The notes: generated from the letters alone by a model not told the origin. 64,000 bases of DNA from Salticus scenicus (GCA_963930645.1 OZ005662.1:81105902-81169901); one strand, 5' to 3'; counted from the first letter of the stretch, positions 47,410 to 57,800 are shown. Translations and numbers: made by a program.

Positions 47410-47582
47410 AGTGGATCAATTTTAATATTTATGTTTTTTTAAAAAACAATGACACTTTATCAAAAAGAGCAAGATAATTTTTAACAATAATTTTGTTTTT
47501 TAAAAAAAAGTTTGATTTTTTATATTTAAAATCCTGGACTATACCTATAGTAACAATAAATCTTTTTATATTCTTTAAAAAA

Positions 47583-48125
47583 ATGAAGAAACAAAGTATG
47601 ATTGTTGTGGCATTTGTAAATTTGCAAGGTTTTGTGAATAATAAAAAATTTTATTGTTTAGAATTTGCATACACTGATATTATTATGGATGGAATGTTAA
47701 GATATAAGTATCATGCATTTATTAATCCAATACATACTTCAGGTTCAACTGTAACTTATGAATTTCTAATTAATTTTCTACAAAACAAATACCAAGAATT
47801 ACAAAACTTATATCCAGATGAAAAACTTGTTTTCTGTTACAAAGACCATTCTAAATTGTTACACGACGCAAATATTCGAAACATTTTAAATATTGATATT
47901 GTGGGTATACCATCTATAAAATGGCTTTTGTATCTATATCCTAATAAAAAATGTCCATACCATCCAAAACGAGCGAAACAATGTGCTCAACGAACTTTAG
48001 AACTTGTGGAAAATTTTGCAAAAGATAATTTTGATTTTTTAAAAGCAAATCTGAAAAAATTGGGAATAAAAATTCCTAATAATGTCCAAGAACTTCATTT
48101 CTCAATATGGGTACACTTAATTTAA
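47583..48125 (+). CDS. Possible RNase H-fold/exonuclease-like protein, 180 residues
   Basis: The start is the ATG at 47583 ('MKKQSMIVVAFVNLQGF'). The opening strand 'VVAFVNLQGFVNNKKFYCLE' and the later 'CPYHPKRAKQCAQRTLELVE' recall uncharacterised arthropod proteins of the 'D-x-QGF ... C-x-H...C' type, whose first strand looks like a DEDD exonuclease core. The acidic residue expected in the first strand is Asn here, so catalysis is uncertain. I give this as a resemblance from memory, not a match. No membrane segment. Confidence 0.5.
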   Translation: MKKQSMIVVAFVNLQGFVNNKKFYCLEFAYTDIIMDGMLRYKYHAFINPIHTSGSTVTYEFLINFLQNKYQELQNLYPDEKLVFCYKDHSKLLHDANIRNILNIDIVGIPSIKWLLYLYPNKKCPYHPKRAKQCAQRTLELVENFAKDNFDFLKANLKKLGIKIPNNVQELHFSIWVHLI

Positions 48126-48465
48126 AAAATAATTCAATATTTTTTTTAAAGAGCTTAATATTATAAATTTAAAAATGATAAAATGTAAAATTGTATAATT
48201 TAAGATAAATGATAAAATATAAAAATTGTATAATCTAAAATATTAAATATGATAATATTAACTTTAATATTTTTATATTTGATAATATTACAATTTAAAA
48301 ATTAACATTTCATAACTTTATATTTTACAATTGGGTAATTTAACATTTTTTTTAAATTCTACATTTTCAATTTAATGTAATTTGTTACTATTAAAATATT
48401 TATAATTACGTTATTTTTATTTGTTTTATCACATATATTTATAAAATTTTTATAAAATAAGGGTT
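48126..48465. other. AT-rich spacer of degenerate short repeats
   Basis: Repeats of 'gataaaatataaaaattgta' type make up much of 48160-48310. No ORF. Confidence 0.5.
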
Positions 48466-48652
48466 ATGAATAATTTATTCAAACAACAACAACAACAACA
48501 ACAAATTGCAAATTTAAAACAATTCACAAGTTTAAAAGAAAATAAATCGGAAGAATTGGTCATATTATGATCCTAAATGGTATAAAAAGAATGATCCAAG
48601 TTTATATAAAAAAATTTTAACAAATCCTTTACTATATCTAAAATCATTTTAA
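48466..48652 (+). pseudogene. Small frameshifted ORF with poly-Gln
   Basis: ATG at 48466, then seven CAA codons in a row; the frame closes at TGA 48568-48570. The +1 frame stays open across this point and gives a Tyr/Lys-rich peptide ('YYDPKWYKKNDPSLYKKI') to TAA 48650-48652. The two parts look like one short gene interrupted by a one-base indel. The assignment is tentative and the product unknown. Confidence 0.35.
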
Positions 48653-48698
48653 TTGTTATCGGTGGGAAAAAAAGAAATATTACGCAACACATATAAGG

Positions 48699-48706
48699 TA
48701 TAAAAA
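48699..48706 (+). promoter_or_regulatory. TATA box for 48751-49176
   Basis: TATAAAAA, with its start 52 bp before the ATG at 48751. Confidence 0.65.
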
Positions 48707-48750
48707 GGCTTGGCATTTGCTTAGAATCTCAGATCTCTGGATTGATAGCC

Positions 48751-49176
48751 ATGGAGTTGGAAGTAAGAATTCTACGCGAACTGATACTTAATGCTCTGTT
48801 TATTATTATGGAAAGTTATGTTGGTGAAAGCTTCATGATTAAAAATGTTAACAACTTAATAAATGTGCATTCAAGAATAATGAAAAAGATGGAGCCATTT
48901 AATCATATGATTTTTCGAGAAATTAAAAAAATAAAGGATTTAGAGAAAGCTTTACACGATTTGGAAGAAGCTTCATTGGAAAAAATTATCGCCATAAAGA
49001 CTAAACCTTTTTCATTAGTCTTTCTAATGATATCATTCATTATGAAAAATTTAAAATGTCATCATGAAATAATTAACGATTTGGGATATTCGACAAATAA
49101 AAATTTAAAATTTGTTTTAAAAACTAAACATCACCATCTGCATTTCATAAAGAAAAAGAAGAGCATTCGTGTTTAA
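48751..49176 (+). CDS. Hypothetical helical protein, 141 residues
   Basis: The first ATG is at 48751; the longer frame begins with TTG. The sequence is predicted all-helical by eye, with a Lys/Glu-rich centre ('IREIKKIKDLEKALHDLEEA'-like pattern) and a His/Lys-rich C-terminus ('KHHHLHFIKKKKSIRV') that may bind nucleic acid or localise to the nucleus. No family recognised. A clear TATA box precedes it. Confidence 0.6.
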   Translation: MELEVRILRELILNALFIIMESYVGESFMIKNVNNLINVHSRIMKKMEPFNHMIFREIKKIKDLEKALHDLEEASLEKIIAIKTKPFSLVFLMISFIMKNLKCHHEIINDLGYSTNKNLKFVLKTKHHHLHFIKKKKSIRV

Positions 49177-49420
49177 AAAAACATATTTGACATTTTTTAA
49201 AGGAAAGAATTAATGTTTGACAAAATGTTGTTCATTTTAAAGATTTATAGATTTATATATATAATATGTACATTTTAATTTATAATCCAAATAAAATGAC
49301 TGTTTCTGTCGTTCATTTATTTTATTTTATTTTTTATTTTTATTTTTTCATTTTAATATTTATCTATTTTTTAAAAAAGATATGAATATATATATATAAC
49401 GACAATTACTAACGACATAA

Positions 49421-49882
49421 ATGGATATAAATTCTGATAATGTAAAAATTCTATCTCAAATATTATCAGAAATTGGATTTAATGATTTTGATATTAAATT
49501 GATTGAAAGTATAATTGCTACAGGCTTTTCACATTATGATTTAAAGTTGTTAGGTTTTTCAAAAGAACAAATTTTAGCTATATTTTATTTAATTGATCCT
49601 GAAAATGAATTTTGCAAGATTTATTATAACGACGAACATTCTATAAATTGTCCAAAATCTTTAGAAGACTGTTCTATTTGTTTAAATTCACTTGACAAAA
49701 ATATTATTATGTTATGTTGTAAACATTTATTTCATATAAAATGTTTATCAAAATGGCAGTCTACTTGTCCAATCTGTCGACAGCCTTTTGAAAATATATA
49801 TCGATATCCCAAATTAATTAGAAATTGGATATCGAAAAGCACAAATGCTTTTCATATTTTAAATTCAATTAAAAGATCATGA
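49421..49882 (+). CDS. RING-H2 protein, 153 residues
   Basis: Probable E3 ubiquitin ligase. The N-terminal 70 residues are helical and unrecognised. The RING-H2 domain lies at about residues 87-125: 'CSIC', C-x-H-x2-H-x2-C ('CKHLFHIKC') and 'CPIC', all eight ligands present, with the Trp after the second His-Cys group ('KCLSKW') typical of E2-binding RINGs. The short tail is basic. A decayed copy with flanking DNA is at 38899-39328. The leader 'cgacaattactaacgacat' is shared with that copy, so the promoter region was duplicated too. Confidence 0.88.
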   Translation: MDINSDNVKILSQILSEIGFNDFDIKLIESIIATGFSHYDLKLLGFSKEQILAIFYLIDPENEFCKIYYNDEHSINCPKSLEDCSICLNSLDKNIIMLCCKHLFHIKCLSKWQSTCPICRQPFENIYRYPKLIRNWISKSTNAFHILNSIKRS

Positions 49883-50096
49883 CAAAAGATTTTTTAATAG
49901 TCACTATAAAAGGATAAATTTTAAAAGTGATAAAAGTCGAGATATTAATAATTGACTTTAATAAATTGTGACATGATTTATATTATTATATTTATTTATA
50001 TTATTTTATTATAATTTTTTATAAAAAACTAAGCTCCACCCTTTTTGTTCAAACTATATATATATCACTCTGTTTTCACTTAGATTACATTTCACG

Positions 50097-50933
50097 ATGA
50101 AACATCTCGTTGAAAGTATTATGATAAATTTTATTAGACAAACCATAAAGGATAAATTACCAAACTTTTTGGACTTCAATGATATTTCACAATATGTTTT
50201 AACTCAAATTCAAAAAAAGACATGTTATTCAGACATGTTTTCTTTTTCAAGAGATATATTAATAGAATATCTTCAACCTCCAGAAAAAGACGAAAAAGTT
50301 GCATATGATGCAAAATTTTTAGATTGTTTGTCACATTTGAGTAAAGAAATTGAAAGTATAATTGAAGAATTAAAACAAGTTATGTTTTTAAAAGCAAAAC
50401 ATTTGTTTTCCAATGTCTGGATTAAACAGTCACCAGAGGATAATATTGAAATGCATAACAAAAGTAATTCTATAAATCAAAATTCAGAGGATATAAAAAC
50501 AAATATTGTAGATCTTACAGATCCACAAAATATAGAAGATTGTACAAACCAAAATTTACCTGTGGACTCATATTACGTAAAAAGAAATGTTAATTTTGCA
50601 TATCTAGCTGTGAGATATAAAAATAAACAATTTGATGCATTTTCTCTAGGAACATTCAAACGTATAATTGGTGTTAAACAGTGTCCAAACTCATGGAAAA
50701 AATATTTAAAACATTATTGTAAAAAGTTTAAAATTGAAACTTTGTTTATATGTACACACAAACATTTTAAATTAAACATGAAAAGAGTAACTGTTAATTA
50801 TTTTAATGTGAAGAAAGATAAAATCATATGTACCAAGTGTCATGATAAAGATTGTTTGGCAGGCAGAATTTCTATGTACTTTAAAATATTTCATGCTGTA
50901 AATTTCGAAGATTGTGATTGTAATTGTTTTTAA
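50097..50933 (+). CDS. Hypothetical protein with Cys-rich C-terminus, 278 residues
   Basis: The ATG follows a TATATATATA tract by about 35-40 bp. The N-terminal half is helical and acidic with an Asn/Ser-rich linker near residues 120-155. The C-terminal half ends in a dense set of metal-ligand residues: 'CTHKHF', 'CTKCHDKDC' and the final 'CDCNCF'. A Cys2-Cys2 or similar zinc site is likely. I do not recognise the family. The 3' flank ('gtgttctttcacaataaag') resembles that after the F-box-like pseudogene at 53068-54082. Confidence 0.65.
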   Translation: MKHLVESIMINFIRQTIKDKLPNFLDFNDISQYVLTQIQKKTCYSDMFSFSRDILIEYLQPPEKDEKVAYDAKFLDCLSHLSKEIESIIEELKQVMFLKAKHLFSNVWIKQSPEDNIEMHNKSNSINQNSEDIKTNIVDLTDPQNIEDCTNQNLPVDSYYVKRNVNFAYLAVRYKNKQFDAFSLGTFKRIIGVKQCPNSWKKYLKHYCKKFKIETLFICTHKHFKLNMKRVTVNYFNVKKDKIICTKCHDKDCLAGRISMYFKIFHAVNFEDCDCNCF

Positions 50934-51184
50934 CTTTTTTGTCCATTATCTTGTCTAATTGAGATGTTTTTGTAGAAATGTTTTTAAAATAAATAATAGT
51001 TATTGCTGTGTTCTTTCACAATAAAGATGAAAAAAAGAAATTATATAAAAAAAGAACTGATGGAAAAAGTATGATATATTTTTAAAAAATGAATTGAAAA
51101 GAGAATATATAAGATTTTTTTACTTTGAACAAGAAGCAAAAAATATGGATCTCAAAAAAAAAAGAAAATAAAGATCAAATAATA

Positions 51185-51285
51185 TTTATATTAGTACGAC
51201 AGGATAATTCTTATTTCTCATAATTAAAATTCAAAACTTTAAATTTGATAATGATGTAAACTGTCCTGTCATACTAATATGTTCA
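51185..51285. repeat. Inverted pair of a dispersed CCTGTC-ACTAATAT motif
   Basis: 'atattagtacgacagga' (51188) and 'tcctgtcatactaatat' (51264) form an inverted repeat around a 60-bp loop. The same word recurs near 51462, 54243 ('gtactaatatgttcataaaa') and 56132 ('cctgtcgtattaatatattc'). It may be a miniature transposon whose ends remain at several loci. Confidence 0.6.
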
Positions 51286-51479
51286 TTAAATTTTAATTTT
51301 ATGAATCTATAAAAAAGAATATCTTTTTTTACAGGAGAGATAAAGATGAAAAAAAAAGAATATATAAATATATGATAAATAAAATATGATATATTTTTTT
51401 ACGAAAAAAACATGAATATGAAAAAATAAAGATCTGTTATAGATAAAGTTTATATTAATACAATAGGATAAGATTTTCA

Positions 51480-52860
51480 AAGTAAAAATTTTAGATTTTC
51501 AAAAATTTTACTTTGCAAAAAATTTTGAAAAACAAAAAAATTTTAAAATCCAAAATTTTGAAAAACAAAAAATTGAAAATCTAAAATTTTGAAAATCTAA
51601 AAATTGAAAATCTAAAATTTTGAAAATCTAAAATTGAAAATCTAAAATTTTGAAAATCTAAAATTGAAAATATAACTTTTGAAAAACAAAAAATTTGAAA
51701 ATCTAAAATTTTGAAAAACAAAAAATTTGAAAATCTAAAATTTTGAAAAACAAAAAATTTGAAAATCTAAAATTTTGAAAAACAAAAAATATGAAAATCT
51801 AAAATTTTGAAAAACAAAAAATATGAAAATTTAAAATTTTGAAAAACAAAAAATATGAAAATTTAAAATTTTGAAAAACAAAAAATATGAAAATTTAAAA
51901 TTTTGAAAAACAAAAAATATGAAAATTTAAAATTTTGAAAAACAAAAAATTGGAAATGTAAATTTATGAATTAGATTTTCAAATTTTTTTGATTTTCAAA
52001 TTTTTTTGATTTTCAAAATTTTAGCTTTTCAAAATTTTTTTGTTTTTTAAAATTTTAGATTTTCAAAATTTTAGATTTTCAATTTGAAAAACAAGAAAAT
52101 TTGAAAATCTAAAATTTTGAAAAACATAAAAATTTGAAAACATAAAAATTTGAAAATATAAAATTTTGAAAATCTAAAATTTTGAAAAACAAAAATTTGA
52201 AAATCAAAAATTTAAAAATCTAAAATTTGAAAATCTAAAATTTTGAAAAACAAAAAATATGAAAATCTAAAATTTTGAAAAACAAAAAATATGAAAATCT
52301 AAAATTTTGAAAAACAAAAAATTTAAAATCTAAAAACATAAATAAAAAATTAGTATAAAAAAAAAAAAAAAAATTTTTTTTTTTTTTTTTTTTTTTTTAG
52401 TTTATAATTATTTTTTATTTATGTTTTTAGATTTTAGATTTAGTTTTTAGATTTTAAATTTTTGTTTTCAAAATTTTTGTTTTTCAAAATTTTTGTTTTT
52501 CAAAATTTTTGTTTTTCAAAATTTTTTGTTTTTCAAAATTTTTTGTTTTTCAAATTTTTTGTTTTTCAAAATTTTTTGTTTTTCAAAATTTTTACTTTTC
52601 AAAATTTTTTACTTTAAAAATTTTTTACTTTTCAAAATTTTAATTTCAAAATTTTTACTTTTCAAAATTTTAATTTCAAAATTTTTACTTTTCAAAATTT
52701 TAATTTCAAAATTTTTACTTTTCAAAATTTTAATTTCAAAATTTTTACTTTTGAAAAATTTTACATTTCAAAAATTTAAATTTTAATTTTTTGTTTTTCA
52801 AAATTTAAATTTTCAAATTTTTCGTTTTTTTTAATTTTTAAATTATTTTAAAAATTTAAA
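51480..52860. repeat. Large AT-only inverted repeat of about 30-bp units
   Basis: From 51480 to 52345 the strand reads repeatedly 'aaaatctaaaattttgaaaa' + 'acaaaaaat'. From about 52425 to 52860 the complementary words 'tttttgtttttcaaaatttt' are repeated. A poly-A/poly-T switch at 52358-52398 marks the centre. The block could form a very large hairpin. ORFs inside it (52493-52786, Phe/Lys/Ile only) are low complexity and not genes. Possible origin or terminal-type structure; also a place where assembly may be unreliable. Confidence 0.85.
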
Positions 52861-53067
52861 AATTTATAATTCTGAAATGTTTAAAATAATTAAATGAAAA
52901 AATTATAATATCTAATATTATGAAATCAAAAAAATTGTAAAATGTTAGATATTAAATAATCTAAAAATGATGAAATGTAATTTTGTTTAAAAAAAAAGAA
53001 AATATATTTATGGGATATATTTTATAACCGTTTCCATCAGTGTAAAATATCAAAATATTTTTCAAGT

Positions 53068-54082
53068 ATGCCTAGTCCGATTACCCTTTTTGATTTAAAT
53101 AATCATGTGCTATCAATTCTTTTTAATGAGTATGTTGCACTTCATGATAAACTAACGTTATTAAATTCACCCGATTTTCATGAAAAATTATCAAATCCTA
53201 ATCTTTGGTCAATTCCCTATGATGAATTTTTTGGATTTATATATGCGATTCGAATAATGAAACCGGGTTGGTATCTTGATAATCGCAATAATGCCTGTTA
53301 TATATCCGTAGATGAAAAAACTGCCTCTTTATCAGTACGTTATTTTAATTATTTGAATGTTGAAAAATTAGACAAAACTTATCTGTCTCTAGACAATCTG
53401 ATAAAAGGTGGCATTGATCCTATGCAAAGGAAAATAAGTGGAAATTTGAAATGGGCATTATTTGATTATTATATTCACTATACATTTCCAAAGTTATATT
53501 TTCCGGTTGATAAAGATGGAAGATATTCAATTTTATCACATATCTCCTAAGATTACAGTTGCTGTGAACCGTTCTTTGAAAATCCTCCGTTGGCCCCAAT
53601 GTTATACATTTGATTGGCCTAAAATTTATCATTTCAAAGAAAAATGTATCGCGATTACAAATAACGAACCGCATTATTTAATGCGATGGGGAAAAAATAA
53701 TAAAATAATTACAAAATGCATTTATAAAAATAAATGTTTTTGTAGAAAAGGAAAATATAATGTTTTTCCCATAAAAGGTTATTGGAAAGAATATAAAACA
53801 TATAATTATAGTATAATCAATAATCATTTATCTTATGATGAATATACGTCGTTGTATCATAAATTATGTCTTTATAGAAACGAAAAACCAAAAAAAGTAT
53901 TACCTGTTGATACTTTTTGTAAAGAAGATAAAAATTATCCTATAATGTTGAATGAAAACACAGTGTATAAGAGTAGATATAATGTATTTTATGATCACTA
54001 TCAAATAACTGAATTGTATAACATTAAAAAAAAAATAATTATTAATAATTATGATATGAGATATTCAATGGATAACGATTAA
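53068..54082 (+). pseudogene. F-box-like family gene interrupted by a frameshift
   Basis: Close paralogue of 56382-57404. The first frame (53068-53550) gives the F-box-like N-terminus ('PITLFDLNNHVLSILFNEYV') and the GWY/YISVDEK block. It then goes out of frame near 53512, where one extra A is present compared with the paralogue. The second frame continues the family sequence to 54082. About 200 bp upstream are also shared with the paralogue, so the whole unit was duplicated. It may be a true pseudogene or a homopolymer sequencing error, because the indel lies in an AAA run. Confidence 0.85.
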
Positions 54083-54487
54083 AAAAAATACTGTCCAGAT
54101 TATATTTAATTCTCACCATGATAAATATATACCAGAAAAGATTCCGATCGAGAGAACTCCAATTTATACGATTAGAGAATGTAATTAAAAAATTAATAGG
54201 GATCATGATTATCAATAATAATGAGATCTCTGAAATAGTCATGTTGTACTAATATGTTCATAAAATTTTAATTTTATGTAAAAAGATATTCTTTTTACAG
54301 ATTTGTTTTTAAAATAAATAAAATTTTTTGTTGTGTTCTTTTAACAAAAAATATATAAGAACTTTATGATTTAATTTTTTAAAGATTCTTCATATTTTAA
54401 GCGAAATAAAAAAATAATAGGCCTTTGGCATGAATCTATCAGTCAGATTTTTTTTTTTTTTTTTTTTTTCATCATCCTTTAGAAGAG
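54083..54487. other. Spacer with dispersed motifs
   Basis: No gene. It contains the 'gtactaatatgttcataaaa' repeat near 54247, a 3'-flank repeat 'ttttaaaataaataaaattt' near 54307, and a poly-T run near 54450-54470 before the promoter of the RNA ligase gene. Confidence 0.45.
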
Positions 54488-54495
54488 TATATAAA
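54488..54495 (+). promoter_or_regulatory. TATA box for the RNA ligase gene
   Basis: TATATAAA followed by GCTCAGCTCTCAGG; its start is 60 bp before the ATG. The 'aaagc..agctctc' pattern also follows the TATA box of the IRF-like gene (57801), so the two may be expressed together. Confidence 0.75.
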
Positions 54496-54547
54496 GCTCA
54501 GCTCTCAGGACACTCTTTAATCTAAGTGTTTGATTTTAAACATTTTT

Positions 54548-55417
54548 ATGATGGAGACTGTTATTAAGTATCATGACATCTCCAGCAGAGTTATTTCAGA
54601 CACATCTTTAATCGTGACAGAAAAAATTGATGGTTCAAATGTTGGAATAGGCTACATTGACAATTCATTCAGAATACAGTCTAGAAACGTAGTATTAAAC
54701 GAAAATACAAGCAATTTTTGTTTGAACGAGATCATGGGACCGCTGACAGAAAAAGTACAGAGAATCAAAGATATCTTAAATTGCAATTTCATCGTTTTTG
54801 GAGAAGTATTCGGCAAGACGATCAAGAGAATTAAATACTACGATTTCGAATCTAAATCTGTATTCGGAAGCAAAACAGTATTTTTTCGGGCCTTTGACAT
54901 TTACCAATTGGATTCGAAAACATTCATGAAGTACAGCGACGCCATAAAAATATTCCAGCAAGTGAATCTACCCTATGTGCAAATTTTAGATTTAGGCTAC
55001 GAAACGATAGGAGATTTGTACGAAAAAGTAGAGCAATATCCAAGCGCTTATGCAAATTGTCCTCTGGAAGGATTTGTTTTGAAAAAAGATGCAGAAGAAA
55101 CATCTTATTCGAGAACAATTTTTAAAGTGAAGCGAAAAAAGTTCAACGAACGGGATCTTAACAAATACAAGATAAAAAATTACGTGAATTACAACAGATA
55201 TATTTCTGCATATTCGAAAATTGGCAACGATGTGGAAAAAATCAAAGAAGAAATGATAAAGGATTCAGTGAAAGACATAATGTCCGTCATTCGGAAAGAT
55301 GAAGATTTGAAATATGACATAACGTCGATTCATAATGATATTGAAACGGAAGTAAATAAAACTATTAAGAGTTTTCTTGAAAGACATCAAAAGTCAAATT
55401 GTTTAATTAAAAAGTAG
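54548..55417 (+). CDS. RNA ligase, Rnl2 family
   Basis: ATP-dependent RNA ligase that seals 3'-OH/5'-phosphate ends through a covalent lysyl-AMP. The nucleotidyltransferase motifs are all present: motif I K26-IDGSN with K26 as the adenylylated lysine; Ia R42-IQSRN; III F84-GEVFG; IIIa F113-RAFDI; IV E174-GFVLK; V K193-VKRKKF. The order and the 'RAFDI' motif are those of T4 Rnl2-type ligases. The C-terminal ~90 residues are helical. Length 289 residues, usual for the family; start at the first ATG (54548) of two in tandem. G+C is higher than in neighbours, which suggests later acquisition. Viral RNA ligases repair nicked host or viral RNA, including tRNA; the true substrate is unknown. A tRNA gene lies 10 kb away. 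Confidence 0.93.
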   Translation: MMETVIKYHDISSRVISDTSLIVTEKIDGSNVGIGYIDNSFRIQSRNVVLNENTSNFCLNEIMGPLTEKVQRIKDILNCNFIVFGEVFGKTIKRIKYYDFESKSVFGSKTVFFRAFDIYQLDSKTFMKYSDAIKIFQQVNLPYVQILDLGYETIGDLYEKVEQYPSAYANCPLEGFVLKKDAEETSYSRTIFKVKRKKFNERDLNKYKIKNYVNYNRYISAYSKIGNDVEKIKEEMIKDSVKDIMSVIRKDEDLKYDITSIHNDIETEVNKTIKSFLERHQKSNCLIKK

Positions 55418-55775
55418 GGACCACAATGAAGCGAGAGTGTTTATGATATGATTTTAATAAAAATGAGATATTTTTTAAGGTTTCCGTTTTAGGTACTTCT
55501 CAGTTAATGAGATGTTGTGCATTTACAATTTACAATGCCTGAAAACATATGTTAAACTAACAAAAGATTTGAAATGAGCTGTTCCAGATTATCTTCCCAT
55601 GAAATGTATAAATATTTATGAACATGTTGGATTTGGGGATTATAATATGTCACAACCAAAAAATTAATAATATTATTGATTAAGAATATCAATAATAATG
55701 AGATCTACAAAAATTATTATTATTATATGTTGTTATTATAAAACATGTAAATAGATTTTTTATAATTTTGGAAAA
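55418..55775. other. Spacer, no gene
   Basis: AT-rich, with (TTA)n near 55700-55735. No supportable ORF. Confidence 0.4.
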
Positions 55776-56130
55776 ATGGATTCGTCAATATTGTATATTT
55801 GTATTATTTTATGAATTGTTATTATATTTTATTTTTATTTATTCAAATGTTAATAAATTGTATGATTTCTACTATGAAAGTTATTGTTAATTTAAAAATA
55901 TAGATTCATTAAAATATAGTTTTGATGTCTGATTCAAAATGTAAATAATTTTCAGTTCATTAGTAAAATATGAAGATTTTAAAAATGTAAATAAACAACT
56001 TGAATTAAAAGGATCAATATTTTATTTATATGTTAACTTGTTTGTATTAAAATACATTCTATTGTGAATAATTTTCTTTTACATGACAATATTTTACAAA
56101 TTGAGTTTAAGACAATATATTTAGAAACAG
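55776..56130 (+). pseudogene. Methyltransferase gene fragment, 5' half
   Basis: It starts with the same leader and ATG region as the intact gene ('ttttggaaaaatggattcgt'). It then carries a TGA in place of a sense codon after about 13 codons, plus several indels. It follows the intact gene at 58603 to about codon 130 ('acaaattgagtttaagacaa') and stops. One of three fragments of this gene in the window. Confidence 0.88.
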
Positions 56131-56381
56131 TCCTGTCGTATTAATATATTCATAAAATTAAAATTTTGCGAATTATATAAGGATTTCATAATTTTAAAAT
56201 TATTTTAAAAATTTATAATTCTGAAATGTGAAAAAATTATAATATCTAATATTATGAAATTAAAAAAATTATAAAATGTTAGATATTATAAAAACTAAAA
56301 AATGATGAAATGTAATTTAAAAAAAAAGAATATATTTATGGGACATAACCGTTTCTATCGTAATAGAATATCAAAATAAGT

Positions 56382-57404
56382 ATGCCTAGTCCGATTACCC
56401 TTTTTGATTTAAATAATGATGTGTTATCAATTCTTTTTAAAGACTATATTCCGATTCATGATAAACTAACGTTATTAAATTCACCCGATTTTCACGAAAA
56501 ATTATCAAATCCTAATCTTTGGTCAATTCCCTATGATGAATTTTTTGGATTTATATATGCGATTCGAATAATGAAACCGGGTTTGTATCTCGATGATGAA
56601 AACAATGCCTGTTATATATCCGTAGATGAAAAAAATGCGACTTTATCCGCACGTTATTTTAATTATTTGAACATTGAAAAATTAGACAAAACTTATCTGT
56701 CTCTAGACGATCTGATAAAAGGTGGTATTGATCATGTGAAAAGGGTAAATGAAAATTGGAGTTGGAATTATTTTGATTTTTATCTTCGAAATTCATTTCA
56801 AAAAATCTATTTTCCGGTCGATAAGATGGAAGACATCGAATTTTATCGCATATCTCCCTCGATTAAGGTCGCTGTGAACCGTTCTTTGAAAACTCTCCGA
56901 TGGCCCTGTTATAATATTTTTTCAAAACCTAAAATTTATCATTTCAAAGAAAAATGTATCGTGACTATTGGTGACGAACCGTTTTATTCAATACGATGGG
57001 GAAAAAATAAAAAAATAATTGCAAAATGCATTTACAAAAAATTTTTTTGGAGAACAGGAAAATATAAGGTTTTTCCCATGAAAGGTTATTGGAAAGAAGA
57101 TAGCAGTTACAAGTATAGTATAACCAATTATAATTTATCTTATGATGAATATACATCGTTGTATCATAAATTATGTCTTTATAGAAACGAAAAACCAAAA
57201 AAAGTATTACCTGTTGATACTTTTTGGAAAGAAGATATAAATTATCCTAAAACATTGAATGAAAACACAGTGTATAAGAGTAGATATAATGTATTTTATG
57301 ATCAAATGACTCCATTGTACAACGTTAAAAGAGAAATAATTTTTAATAATAAGGATGATTGGAGATATTCTATTTACTATAAACATCTAATTACTGGTAA
57401 TTAA
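56382..57404 (+). CDS. F-box-like family protein, 340 residues
   Basis: Intact paralogue of the broken gene at 53068. Residues 3-35 ('PITLFDLNNDVLSILFKDYI') match the leucine-rich helix pattern of an F-box. A central conserved block follows ('IMKPGLYLDDENNACYISVD'), then a basic, Tyr-rich C-terminal half without known domains. An F-box plus a family-specific C-terminal domain is the usual plan for viral substrate adaptors of Skp1-cullin ligases, but the C-terminal domain here is unknown. The upstream 190 bp closely match those of 53068. The 5' fragment of the methyltransferase gene lies before it and another after it, showing that the pair was duplicated as a unit. Confidence 0.7.
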   Translation: MPSPITLFDLNNDVLSILFKDYIPIHDKLTLLNSPDFHEKLSNPNLWSIPYDEFFGFIYAIRIMKPGLYLDDENNACYISVDEKNATLSARYFNYLNIEKLDKTYLSLDDLIKGGIDHVKRVNENWSWNYFDFYLRNSFQKIYFPVDKMEDIEFYRISPSIKVAVNRSLKTLRWPCYNIFSKPKIYHFKEKCIVTIGDEPFYSIRWGKNKKIIAKCIYKKFFWRTGKYKVFPMKGYWKEDSSYKYSITNYNLSYDEYTSLYHKLCLYRNEKPKKVLPVDTFWKEDINYPKTLNENTVYKSRYNVFYDQMTPLYNVKREIIFNNKDDWRYSIYYKHLITGN

Positions 57405-57409
57405 AAAAA

Positions 57410-57760
57410 ATATAAATTCATTAAAATATAGTTTTGATGTCTGATTCAAAATGTAAAAAAAATTTCAGTTTATTAGTAAAATATGAAGATTCTAAAAATG
57501 TAAATAAACATCTTGAATTAAAAGGATCAATGTTTTATTTTATTTGTATGTTAACTTGTTTGTATAAAATAAATTCTATTGTGAATAATTTTCTTTTACA
57601 TGACAATATTTTACAAATTGAGTTTAAGACACTATATTAATTTTATTTAGAACATTAATGACTAGAATGTCTTATTACTTTTATTTTTTGACTACAAGTG
57701 TTAAATCGAAAATACTTTATAGATTATTATTATAAGCAGAGTTTCCATTATCATTCTTTG
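57410..57760 (+). pseudogene. Methyltransferase gene fragments, internal deletion
   Basis: 'aaattcattaaaatatagtt' through 'ttgagtttaagacactatat' follow codons 49-135 of the intact gene at 58603. After a gap, 'aaaatactttatagattatt' and 'ataagcagagtttccattat' match the part around codons 168-183. Frame disruptions make it inactive. It runs directly into the poly-T tract before the IRF-like gene. Confidence 0.88.
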
Positions 57761-57800
57761 ATGACTCACTGTTTTTTTTTTTTTTTTTTTTTTTTAATTG

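Noticed and set aside
52493..52786. 97-residue ORF
   Set aside because: Only Phe, Lys, Ile, Leu and a few others, produced by the AT-only repeat; no gene-like composition.
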